From WYZ-LMO6 sp964509845 (lineage in GTDB: Archaea; Hadarchaeota; Hadarchaeia; Hadarchaeales; WYZ-LMO6), in NCBI GenBank assembly GCA_964509845.1, contig CAZDZG010000030.1, positions 1-12,378 of the forward strand: 12,378 bases of DNA, read 5' to 3'. The translations under genes and the position numbers were made by a program. Under the pieces are notes generated by a model. That model searched no databases and was not told the origin of the DNA. It saw only the letters and a list, made by a program, of their open reading frames with translations. Shown piece after piece: positions 1-5,680 of this stretch. Each line of letters opens with the position of its first letter. Positions within the stretch are counted from its first letter, which is position 1.

Positions 1-143
1 TCCCTCAGGATCTTCCTTTCCCTAACCACCACTATTCCTTCCCTGAGACCAAGCGCCGAGAGGAGCTCCCTCACCGTGGAGCCCTCCGGGAGCTCCACCT
101 CCCTCTCCTCCAGCTCCTCCAGCACCCTCACCCTCACCCTCAT
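1..143 (-). CDS. Small beta-grasp (ThiS/MoaD/SAMP-like) protein, C-terminus cut off
   Basis: Reading the - strand from an ATG at 143-141 gives an open frame to the window edge (47 codons, no stop), so the C-terminus is missing. It begins with an alternating basic/hydrophobic strand (MRVRVRVLEEL), then a second strand and a helix with the pattern VELPEGSTVRELLSALGL, then another strand (GIVVV). This is the strand-strand-helix-strand start of ThiS/MoaD/SAMP2-type ubiquitin-like sulfur carriers. Such proteins end in Gly-Gly and are thiocarboxylated by an E1-like enzyme, or are conjugated to other proteins. The start lies 1 nt past the stop of the MoaD-like gene at 145-420, so the two are probably co-transcribed and translationally coupled. 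The family call is by fold pattern only. The diagnostic GG terminus lies outside the window, so function (tRNA thiolation, cofactor sulfur transfer or protein modification) cannot be chosen. Confidence 0.6.
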   Translation of the reverse strand, partial: MRVRVRVLEELEEREVELPEGSTVRELLSALGLREGIVVVRERKILR

Positions 144-144
144 C

Positions 145-420
145 CTACCCTCCTCCCACGGGAGGAAAGAGATAAACCACGTCCCCCTCCCGGAGGGGGG
201 TGTCCAGGCCCTTCAGCCACCTGGCCTCCCTGCCGTTCACCAGCACCCTAACGGTCTTCCTGAGCTTCACCTCCTTAGAGTCCTCCAGCAGGGCCTCCCC
301 GAGCTCCCGGTTCCGGGCGTGAAGGGTGAGGAGGAGGGAGCGAACGTCCCTCGCCTCCACCTCCATCTCCCCCGTTCCCGCCAGCTCCCTGAACTTGGCG
401 AAAAATCTGACCCTGACCAT
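145..420 (-). CDS. MoaD-family sulfur carrier / SAMP1-like ubiquitin-like protein
   Basis: This is a 91-residue protein starting at ATG 420-418 and ending in the tail FPPVGGG before a TAG stop. Family hallmarks are the opening MVRVRFFAKFRELAG (compare the MoaD start, short beta strand then 'FA..RE..G'), a central VRVLVNGRE strand-turn, and the ending DVVYLFPPVGGG with the terminal Gly-Gly that MoaD-type proteins use for thiocarboxylation. Known family roles are sulfur donor in molybdopterin/tungstopterin synthesis, or, in archaea, SAMP1-type protein modification. Length (about 90) is normal for archaeal MoaD. The start at 420 is preferred over upstream in-frame starts (up to 669) because those would run antisense through the S4e gene and add a non-family N-terminus. 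No clear Shine-Dalgarno precedes the ATG. It is divergent from the ribosomal operon and followed immediately by a second beta-grasp gene. Confidence 0.85.
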   Translation of the reverse strand: MVRVRFFAKFRELAGTGEMEVEARDVRSLLLTLHARNRELGEALLEDSKEVKLRKTVRVLVNGREARWLKGLDTPLREGDVVYLFPPVGGG

Positions 421-441
421 CAAAGAAAGGGGGAAAGGGGG

Positions 442-450
442 ATAAAAAAA
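442..450 (+). promoter_or_regulatory. Probable TATA box for the S4e-cbf5 operon
   Basis: The stretch ATAAAAAAA, preceded by a purine-rich BRE-like GGGAAAGGGG at 431-440, is one of very few A/T-rich tracts in this GC-rich window. It sits in the 73-nt gap between two divergent genes. An archaeal start site about 25 nt downstream would fall near 470, giving a short leader that includes the GGAGGT ribosome site. A second A/T-rich tract, TTTAA at 458-462, could serve the - strand MoaD-like gene. Placement is inferred from composition and spacing. Confidence 0.45.
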
Positions 451-481
451 GCTGGCCTTTAAGAAAGGGAAGGAGAAGTAT

Positions 482-487
482 GGAGGT
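482..487 (+). promoter_or_regulatory. Shine-Dalgarno site of S4e
   Basis: GGAGGT lies 6 nt before the ATG at 494. It is a strong match to the conserved GGAGGTGATC complement of the 16S 3' end, and it fixes the S4e start. It shows that the first gene of this operon has a leader, unlike S13 at 10082. Confidence 0.7.
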
Positions 488-493
488 CGGAAA

Positions 494-1183
494 ATGGTGA
501 AGGGTCCCAAGAGGCACCTGAGGAGGTATGCGCTACCGCGCGCCGTGAAGCTGCCGAGGAAGTCCCAGCCATGGGCGGTCAAGCCCTCCCCTGGCCCCCA
601 TCCCGCCGACTTCTGCGTCCCCCTGGCCGTCCTCCTCAGGGACCTGCTCGGCCTGACCACCACCCTCAAGGAGACGAAGAAGGTGCTGGCGGAGAGGAAG
701 GTGCTGGTGGATGGGAGGGTGAGGACCGACTACCGCTTCCCGGTGGGCTTGATGGACCTGGTCTCCCTGCCCTCCCTGGGGGCCTCCTATCTGATCTCCG
801 TGGACAGGAACGGGAGGCTCGTCCCCGTCCCCGCCGGGGATACCTCCTCCAAGCTCTGCAGGGTGGAGGGGAAGCGGATGGTGAAGGGGGGCAAGATCCA
901 GCTCTCCCTCCACGACGGGAAAACGCTGGTGGGGGATTACCGGGAGTTCAGGGTGGGGGATGCCGTCAGGATCTCCCTCCCCGATTACAGGCTGCTGGAG
1001 AGGATCCCCCTGCAGCCGGGAAGCTGGGCGCTGGTGAGGGGAGGGAAGAACGTGGGAAGGGTGGGTAGGATAGTGTCCGTGGAGGGGAAGGTGGTGGAGC
1101 TGGAGGACGGGGAGGGGAGGTTCCAGGCCCCCCTCGAGTACGTGCTCCCGACGGGTGCCCAGCCGGTGGGGGTGATGGCCTGA
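494..1183 (+). CDS. rps4e: 30S ribosomal protein S4e (eS4)
   Basis: A 229-residue protein with the family opening MVKGPKRHLRRYALP. It continues with the S4-type RNA-binding segment (about residues 40-85, including KKVLAERKVLVDGRVRTDY), the central domain with FPVGLMDLVS, and a C-terminal KOW-like motif (about 175-205, WALVRGGKNVGRVGRI). It is a small-subunit protein shared by archaea and eukaryotes and absent from bacteria. Length matches the usual 230-245 residues. The ATG is supported by GGAGGT six nt upstream. It is the first gene of the operon here, whereas most archaeal spc clusters place S17-L14-L24 directly before it; the gene upstream is instead a divergent MoaD-like protein. The next gene (L5) starts 5 nt after its stop. 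Confidence 0.97.
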   Translation: MVKGPKRHLRRYALPRAVKLPRKSQPWAVKPSPGPHPADFCVPLAVLLRDLLGLTTTLKETKKVLAERKVLVDGRVRTDYRFPVGLMDLVSLPSLGASYLISVDRNGRLVPVPAGDTSSKLCRVEGKRMVKGGKIQLSLHDGKTLVGDYREFRVGDAVRISLPDYRLLERIPLQPGSWALVRGGKNVGRVGRIVSVEGKVVELEDGEGRFQAPLEYVLPTGAQPVGVMA

Positions 1184-1188
1184 ACCCC

Positions 1189-1689
1189 ATGCGGGAGATC
1201 AGGATAGAGAAGGTCACCCTCAACATAGGGGTGGGGGAAGGGGGGGAGAAGCTGGCGAAGGCCCAAACCCTGCTGGAGAGGCTCACGGGCCAGAAGCCTT
1301 CCCCCACGCTGGCCAAGCGAACCATCAGGGAGTTCGGGATGAAAAAAGGAGAGCCCGTGGGGGTGAAGGTCACCCTGAGAAAGAAAAAGGCCCTGGAGAT
1401 GCTGGAGAGGCTACTCCAGGGGGTGGACAAGCGCCTTCCCTCCAGCTGCTTTGACGACAGGGGCAACTTCTCCTTCGGAATAAAGGAGTACATCGACATC
1501 CCGGGGGTGAGGTACGATCCGGAGATAGGCATGTTCGGGATGGATGTCTGCGTCACGCTGGAGAGACCGGGGTACAGGGTGAAGAGGAGGAGGAGACAGC
1601 GCAGGCAAATACCCCCCTCCCACGCCATCACCAGGGAGGAAGCCATAAGATTCGTGACCGAAAAGCTTGGGGTGACGGTGATCGATTGA
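1189..1689 (+). CDS. rpl5: 50S ribosomal protein L5 (uL5)
   Basis: This 166-residue protein starts MREIRIEKVTLNIGVGEGG, the classic archaeal L5 N-terminus. Later segments PSPTLAKRTIREFGMKKGEP and the KEYIDIPGVRYDPEIGMFG loop, with GMDVCVTLERPGYRVKRR, are also family features. uL5 binds 5S rRNA and the central protuberance and contacts the P-site tRNA. It is slightly shorter than many archaeal homologues at the N-terminus, but no earlier in-frame start is visible between the S4e stop and the ATG. The ribosome site (GGGGGTGAT) lies inside the end of S4e. The stop TGA overlaps the TTG start of S14 as TTGA. Confidence 0.97.
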   Translation: MREIRIEKVTLNIGVGEGGEKLAKAQTLLERLTGQKPSPTLAKRTIREFGMKKGEPVGVKVTLRKKKALEMLERLLQGVDKRLPSSCFDDRGNFSFGIKEYIDIPGVRYDPEIGMFGMDVCVTLERPGYRVKRRRRQRRQIPPSHAITREEAIRFVTEKLGVTVID

Positions 1690-1829
1690 AGAGGCTCTTC
1701 GGAAAGGGGGCGCACAAGTGCAGGAGGTGCGGCAGATCGGGTCCCGTGCTGACCAGGTACGGGCTATACCTGTGCAGGAGGTGCTTCAGGGAGGTGGCCC
1801 CCAAACTCGGGTTCAAGAAGTACCACTAA
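1686..1829 (+). CDS. rps14: 30S ribosomal protein S14 (uS14), 47 residues, TTG start
   Basis: A 47-codon gene reading MKRLFGKGAHKCRRCGR, then GPVLTRYGLYLCRRCFREVA and finally KLGFKKYH. The zinc-binding set C12-x2-C15 and C30-x2-C33 is complete, and this short zinc-ribbon form is what archaea use (about 50 residues). The only start that keeps the family N-terminus is TTG at 1686, which overlaps the L5 stop as TTGA. GGTGATC at 1677-1683 is a good Shine-Dalgarno match just upstream, although close to the start. uS14 sits in the head of the 30S subunit. Because of its length and TTG start it is easy to miss. S8 follows 11 nt after the TAA. Confidence 0.96.
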   Translation: MKRLFGKGAHKCRRCGRSGPVLTRYGLYLCRRCFREVAPKLGFKKYH

Positions 1830-1840
1830 GGTGAAGAGGG

Positions 1841-2218
1841 ATGCTCCTCGATCCCCTGGCCAATGCCCTTTCCAAGATCACCAACTACGAGAGGGCGGGG
1901 AAGAGGGAGGTCTTCATCTTTCCCTCCTCTAAGCTCATAGAGAGGGTGCTGGAGGTCATGCGGGAGGAGGGGTACATAGAGGGGTTCGAGAGGGAGGGAG
2001 GAGGGCTCAAGGTAAGGCTCTGGGGCAGGATCAACAAGTGCGGGGCCATCAAGCCCAGGCACCCCTTCAAGAAGGGGGAGTATGAGAAGTGGGAGAAAAG
2101 GTTTCTCCCCGCCAGCGGGCTGGGAACCATCGTCATCACCTCCCCTCACGGGGTGATGTCCCTGGACAGGGCCAAGGAGAAGGGGATAGGGGGAAGGCTG
2201 CTGGCCTACGTTTACTAG
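1841..2218 (+). CDS. rps8: 30S ribosomal protein S8 (uS8)
   Basis: A 125-residue protein starting MLLDPLANALSKITNYERAGK, which matches the conserved uS8 opening (DPLA.AL..I.N.E..GK). It ends with LGTIVITSPHGVMSLDRAKEKGIGGRLLAYVY, the archaeal version of the TS.G.M....A....GG.L...Y ending. It binds the central domain of 16S rRNA and is an early assembly protein of the platform. Archaeal S8 is about 130 residues, so this is full length. GGTGAAGAGGG at 1830-1840 provides the ribosome site. Confidence 0.97.
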   Translation: MLLDPLANALSKITNYERAGKREVFIFPSSKLIERVLEVMREEGYIEGFEREGGGLKVRLWGRINKCGAIKPRHPFKKGEYEKWEKRFLPASGLGTIVITSPHGVMSLDRAKEKGIGGRLLAYVY

Positions 2219-2226
2219 GTGAGGGC

Positions 2227-2748
2227 ATGGCGGTGGAGGAGATAGGGATACCGGAGGGAGTGGAGGTGAAGCTGGAGGGGAGCAGGGTGGAGGTGAGCGG
2301 GCCCAAGGGCAGGGTGGTGAGGAACTTCAACCTGCGGGGGGTGGAGGTGAGGGTGGAGGGGGGAAAGGTCAGGATCTCCTCCCGCTCGGACAAGCGGAAG
2401 GTCAAGGCCATGGTGGGAACGGTGAAGGCCCACCTCAGGAACGCCTTCAAAGGGGTGACCCAGGGCTTCGTCTACAAGCTCAAGATCGTTTACTCCCACT
2501 TCCCCATCACGGTCAAGGTGGAGGGGGACAAGGTGTTCATTCACAACCTGCTCGGGGAGAAGGTGCCCCGGGTGGCCAAGATAGTGGGAGGGGCCCAGGT
2601 GGAGGTGGTGGGGGACGAGATATGGGTGAAGGGGGTGGACAAGGAGGAGGTGGGACAGACGGCCCTTAACATAGAGCAGGCCACCAGGATCAAGGAAAAG
2701 GACCCCAGGGTCTTCCAGGACGGGTGCTACCTCTTCGAGAGGGGATGA
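2227..2748 (+). CDS. rpl6: 50S ribosomal protein L6 (uL6)
   Basis: From ATG 2227 the 173-residue protein reads MAVEEIGIPEGVEVKLEGSR, followed by VEVSGPKGRVVR, the standard L6 N-terminal repeat. The C-terminal domain carries KVFIHNLLGEKVPRVAKI, and the archaeal/eukaryal ending DPRVFQDGCYLFERG. Earlier in-frame starts back to 2089 lie inside S8 and would add a non-family extension, so they are rejected. GGTGAGGGC just upstream is the ribosome site, 8 nt after the S8 stop. uL6 binds near the sarcin-ricin loop. L32e begins 1 nt after its stop. Confidence 0.96.
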   Translation: MAVEEIGIPEGVEVKLEGSRVEVSGPKGRVVRNFNLRGVEVRVEGGKVRISSRSDKRKVKAMVGTVKAHLRNAFKGVTQGFVYKLKIVYSHFPITVKVEGDKVFIHNLLGEKVPRVAKIVGGAQVEVVGDEIWVKGVDKEEVGQTALNIEQATRIKEKDPRVFQDGCYLFERG

Positions 2749-2749
2749 G

Positions 2750-3100
2750 ATGAAGAAGCGAAAGCTTCCCAAGTTCCGGAGGCAGGAGTGGTGGTACAAG
2801 AGGGTGGGGGAGAAGTGGAGGAGGCCCAAGGGGAAGGACAGCAAGATGAGGCTGGGAATAAAGGGAAAGCCGGCCAGGGTCAAGGTGGGCTACCGGAACC
2901 CGAAGGAGATCAGGGGGCTTCACCCGAGCGGCCTGAGGGAGGTGCTGGTCAGCCGCCCGGAGGAGCTGGAGGGCCTGGATCCCTCCTCCCAGGCCGTGAG
3001 GATCTCCGCCACCGTGGGGGGAAGGAAGAGGGCCCGGATCCTGGCCAGGGCCAGGGAGCTGGGCCTTAGGGTGCTGAACCCGGGGAGGGAGGCCGGTTGA
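2750..3100 (+). CDS. rpl32e: 50S ribosomal protein L32e (eL32)
   Basis: A 116-residue basic protein beginning MKKRKLPKFRRQEWWYKRVG. The conserved eL32 core follows: WRRPKGKDSKMRLGIKGKP, then VGYRNPKEIRGLHPSGLREV, and a C-terminal AVRISATVGGRKRARIL. This protein is archaeal/eukaryal-specific and binds 23S rRNA. Archaeal forms are about 120-135 residues, so this is compact but complete. The final four bases overlap the TTG start of L19e (TTGA). Confidence 0.96.
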   Translation: MKKRKLPKFRRQEWWYKRVGEKWRRPKGKDSKMRLGIKGKPARVKVGYRNPKEIRGLHPSGLREVLVSRPEELEGLDPSSQAVRISATVGGRKRARILARARELGLRVLNPGREAG

Positions 3101-3528
3101 AGCTCACCACCCAGCGCAGGCTGGCGGCGGACCTGCTCGGGGTGGGGGAGAACAGGATCTGGATGGACCCCACCCAGCTGGAGAGGATCTCCTCCGCCAT
3201 CACTAGGAGGGATGTGGAGCGCTTGATAAAGGAAGGGGTCATCAGGGCCAAGCCCGTCAAGGGGGTGAGCAGGGGGAGGAAGAGGGAGAGGGAGGGGAAG
3301 AAGAGGGGGCCGGGAAGCAAGAAGGGGTCCTGGGGGGCCAGGCTACCGGAGAAGGAGAGGTGGATGAGGAGGGTGAGGGCGCTCAGGAAGATGCTGAGGG
3401 AGCTGAGGGACAGCGGGAGGATTTCCAGATCGGAGTACCGGAGGCTCTACCGAAGGGTGAGCGGGGGCTACTTCAGGAGCAAGGCCCACCTGGAGGCCTA
3501 CCTCAAGGAGAGGGAGGGTAAGGGTTGA
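3097..3528 (+). CDS. rpl19e: 50S ribosomal protein L19e (eL19), TTG start
   Basis: A 143-residue very basic protein. MKLTTQRRLAADLLGVGENR is the usual eL19 N-terminus, followed by IWMDPTQLERISSAITRRDV, the linker RGRKREREGKKRGPGSKKG and a C-terminal helix with EYRRLYRRVSGGYFRSKAHL. eL19 is archaeal/eukaryal-specific; its long helix takes part in an intersubunit bridge. Length agrees with the usual ~150. It starts with TTG at 3097, overlapping the L32e stop by 4 nt, and GGGAGGGAGG upstream supplies the ribosome site. Its own stop overlaps the L18 start in the same way. Confidence 0.96.
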   Translation: MKLTTQRRLAADLLGVGENRIWMDPTQLERISSAITRRDVERLIKEGVIRAKPVKGVSRGRKREREGKKRGPGSKKGSWGARLPEKERWMRRVRALRKMLRELRDSGRISRSEYRRLYRRVSGGYFRSKAHLEAYLKEREGKG

Positions 3529-4091
3529 AGAACTTCAGGAGGAGGAGGGAGGGCAGGACGGATTACAGGCAGAGGTTCAGGCTCCTCAAGTCGGGGAAGC
3601 CGCGTTTGGTGGCCAGGATCTCCCTCAACCACGTGAGGGCGCAGGTGATGGAGTTCGATCCCAGGGGGGACAGGGTGAGGGCCTCGGCCTTTTCGGGGGA
3701 GCTGAGGAAGCTGGGGTGGAAGGGTGGGACCTCCAACACCCCCGCCGCCTACCTGGTGGGCCTCCTGTGCGGCCTGAGGGCCAGGAAGGAGGGAATAAAG
3801 GAATGCGTGCTGGACATAGGCCTGCACAGGCCCGTCCCCTCCTCCAAGGTCTTCGCCGTGTTGAAGGGGGCCCTGGATGCCGGTCTGGAGATCCCCCACT
3901 CCGAGGAGGTGCTACCCAGCCAGGAGAGGATAAGGGGGGAACACATCGCCGATTACGCCCTCAGGCTGAAGGAGGAGGGGGGATACGAGCGGAGGTTCTC
4001 CGAGTACCTGCGGAGGGGGCTTCCCCCCGAGCAACTCCCCCAGCACTTCGAGGAGATAAAAAGGGAGCTGATGGAAAGGTGGGGAGGGTGA
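3525..4091 (+). CDS. rpl18: 50S ribosomal protein L18 (uL18), TTG start
   Basis: A 188-residue 5S rRNA-binding protein. It opens MKNFRRRREGRTDYRQRFRL and has the uL18 core LKSGKPRLVARISLNHVRAQ (about 21-40). Further conserved segments are GGTSNTPAAYLVGLL (67-81) and VLDIGLHRPVPSSKVFAVLK (95-114), the latter being the archaeal/eukaryal (L5-type) signature. A C-terminal helical extension reaches residue 188, as is common in archaea (about 190-200). The start is TTG at 3525 in a TTGA overlap with L19e, with GGAGGGT upstream. S5 follows 4 nt after the stop. Confidence 0.96.
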   Translation: MKNFRRRREGRTDYRQRFRLLKSGKPRLVARISLNHVRAQVMEFDPRGDRVRASAFSGELRKLGWKGGTSNTPAAYLVGLLCGLRARKEGIKECVLDIGLHRPVPSSKVFAVLKGALDAGLEIPHSEEVLPSQERIRGEHIADYALRLKEEGGYERRFSEYLRRGLPPEQLPQHFEEIKRELMERWGG

Positions 4092-4095
4092 AGGG

Positions 4096-4758
4096 ATGAA
4101 TCCGCTGGAGAGCTGGGAGCCCAGGACCGAGCTGGGGAGGGAGGTGAAGGAGGGGAAGGTGAAGAGCCTTTCGGAGATCCTCCGCAGGTGCGTGCCCATC
4201 AAGGAGCCGGAGATAGTGGACTTCCTCGTTCCTGGGCTGGAGGAGAGGATCCTCTCCATAGACCTGGTCCAGCGCATGCACAAGTCGGGGAGGAGGAACA
4301 AGTACCGGGTGCTGGTGGCGGTGGGCAACCGGGACGGGCTGGTGGGGGTGGGGCACAACAGCGCCAGGGAGATAAGGGAGGCCATAAGGAAGGCCACGCT
4401 GACGGCCAAGCTGAGCATGGTGGAGGTGGCCAGGGGATGCGGGAGCTGGGAGTGCAGGTGCGAGAGACCCCACTCCGTTCCCGTGCAGGGGAGGGGGAAG
4501 TACGGGAGCGTGGAGATCGTCCTCAAGCCCGCCCCCCGCGGTCTGGGTTTGGTGGCCTCCGAGGTCCCCAAGACGGTGCTGGAGCTGGCGGGGGTGAGGG
4601 ATGCCTGGACCTTCTCCAGGGGGGAGACCAGGACCACCCTCAACCTGGCCATGGCCACCCTGGAGGCCCTCAAGAACCTTACCAGGGTGGCCCTGGTGGG
4701 GAGGAAGAAGGGGGTGCTGCTGGGCCCGGCGGGAACGGGAGGGGAGGCGGTTGGCTGA
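4096..4758 (+). CDS. rps5: 30S ribosomal protein S5 (uS5)
   Basis: A 220-residue protein. After an archaeal-type N-terminal extension it has IVDFLVPGLEERILSIDLVQ and MHKSGRRNKYRVLVAVGNRD (the double-stranded RNA-binding S5 N domain, about 45-110). The conserved RGCGSWECRCERPHSVP loop follows, and then a C-terminal S5 domain with DAWTFSRGETRTTLNLAMAT. uS5 lies at the mRNA entry side of the 30S and contributes to decoding fidelity. Length is normal for archaea (about 210-235). Its last 8 nt overlap the start of L30. Confidence 0.97.
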   Translation: MNPLESWEPRTELGREVKEGKVKSLSEILRRCVPIKEPEIVDFLVPGLEERILSIDLVQRMHKSGRRNKYRVLVAVGNRDGLVGVGHNSAREIREAIRKATLTAKLSMVEVARGCGSWECRCERPHSVPVQGRGKYGSVEIVLKPAPRGLGLVASEVPKTVLELAGVRDAWTFSRGETRTTLNLAMATLEALKNLTRVALVGRKKGVLLGPAGTGGEAVG

Positions 4759-5218
4759 GCTGCTGGCGGTCGTGAGGCTGAGGGGGAGCATCAAGGCGAG
4801 GAAGGAGGTGGTGGACACCCTGAGGATGATGGGGCTTACCAGGGTGAACCACTGCGTCCTGCTCAGAAAGGGGCCCTCCGAGGAAGGGATGCTGAGGAAG
4901 GTCAAGGACATGGTGACCTGGGGGGAGGTGAACAGGGAGACCCTGATCCAGCTCCTGAGGAAGAGGGGGAGGCTTAGGGGGGAGCTCCCCCTCACGGAGG
5001 AGAGGGTGAGGGAGATGGGCTTCTCCTCCCTCGAGGAGCTGGCGGATGCCCTGCTGGAGGGAAAGGTGAGGGTCAAGGACCTTCCCGGGATGAAGAAGGT
5101 TTTCAGGCTCCATCCCCCTCGCGGGGGATATAGGGCCATCAAGAAGCACCTCTCCCAGGGAGGAGACCTGGGCTACCGGGGGGAAGGAATAAACGAGCTG
5201 ATCCTCAGGATGCTCTGA
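4751..5218 (+). CDS. rpl30: 50S ribosomal protein L30 (uL30), TTG start
   Basis: From TTG 4751 the 155-residue product begins MAELLAVVRLRGSIKARKEV and then DTLRMMGLTRVNHCVLL, the conserved uL30 fold. The long archaeal/eukaryal (L7-type) extension follows, with GEVNRETLIQLLRKRGRL, and the ending has HPPRGGYRAIKKHLSQGGDL. About 155 residues is the normal archaeal length; the bacterial form is only about 60. Earlier in-frame starts back to 4601 lie inside S5 and add unrelated residues. GGGGAGGCGG just upstream gives the ribosome site, and the gene overlaps the S5 stop by 8 nt. Confidence 0.95.
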   Translation: MAELLAVVRLRGSIKARKEVVDTLRMMGLTRVNHCVLLRKGPSEEGMLRKVKDMVTWGEVNRETLIQLLRKRGRLRGELPLTEERVREMGFSSLEELADALLEGKVRVKDLPGMKKVFRLHPPRGGYRAIKKHLSQGGDLGYRGEGINELILRML

Positions 5219-5227
5219 GGTGGGAGG

Positions 5228-5680
5228 ATGGTGGTGAGGAGGAGGAAGAAGTCCAGGAAGTACGACGGCAGGACCCACGGAAGGGGATGCGCCAAGAGGG
5301 GAAGGGGGAGCGGGGAGAAGGGGGGGAAGGGCTGGAGCGGGGGGCACAAGCACAAGTGGAGCTACATCCTCCGGTACTTTCCCGATCACTTCGGCAAGCA
5401 TGGCTTTGTGGCGAGGGAGAGGCCCGAGCCCAGGACCATCAACGTGGGGGAGATAGACGAGAGGATAGAGGAGCTGCTGGAGAAGGGGCTTGCCGAGCGG
5501 AAGGGAGAAAGGATAGCCGTGGACGTGAGCAGGCTGGGGGTGGAGAAGGTCCTGGGAGGGGGGAAGGTGGAGCACGCCCTGGAGCTGAGGGCCCCGGTGG
5601 TGACCGAGACGGCCAGGCTGAAGGTGGAGGCGGCGGGGGGTTTGGTGGTGGGGGAGGCGGATGGAGGCGGAGAGGCCTAA
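5228..5680 (+). CDS. rpl15: 50S ribosomal protein L15 (uL15)
   Basis: A 150-residue protein. The N-terminal Gly/Arg/Lys-rich tail (SRKYDGRTHGRGCAKRGRGSG, residues about 9-29) threads into 23S rRNA in this family. It is followed by GGHKHKWSYILRYFPDHFGK and HGFVARE, a signature of archaeal/eukaryal L15 (L27a). The C-terminal half has the TINVGEIDERIEELLEKG segment and a G-rich end. Length is typical (about 145-165). GGTGGGAGG at 5219-5227 is the ribosome site. The last 20 nt overlap the start of secY, as expected for coupled translation. Confidence 0.96.
   Translation: MVVRRRKKSRKYDGRTHGRGCAKRGRGSGEKGGKGWSGGHKHKWSYILRYFPDHFGKHGFVARERPEPRTINVGEIDERIEELLEKGLAERKGERIAVDVSRLGVEKVLGGGKVEHALELRAPVVTETARLKVEAAGGLVVGEADGGGEA

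Noticed and set aside
421..669. N-terminal extension of the MoaD-like gene on the - strand to 669
   Set aside because: The extra residues run antisense through S4e and match no MoaD feature; the family N-terminus begins exactly at the ATG at 420.
2089..2226. Longer L6 start inside S8
   Set aside because: The added 46 residues match nothing in uL6, while the ATG at 2227 gives the conserved N-terminus and a ribosome site.
3961..5142. 393-codon open frame on the - strand
   Set aside because: It lies opposite L18, S5 and L30 and is rich in Pro, Leu, His and Ser, the usual result of reading GC-rich, purine-biased genes backwards.
4679..5575. 298-codon open frame on the - strand
   Set aside because: It is an antisense shadow of S5, L30 and L15 with low-complexity Pro/Leu/His composition and no recognisable domain.
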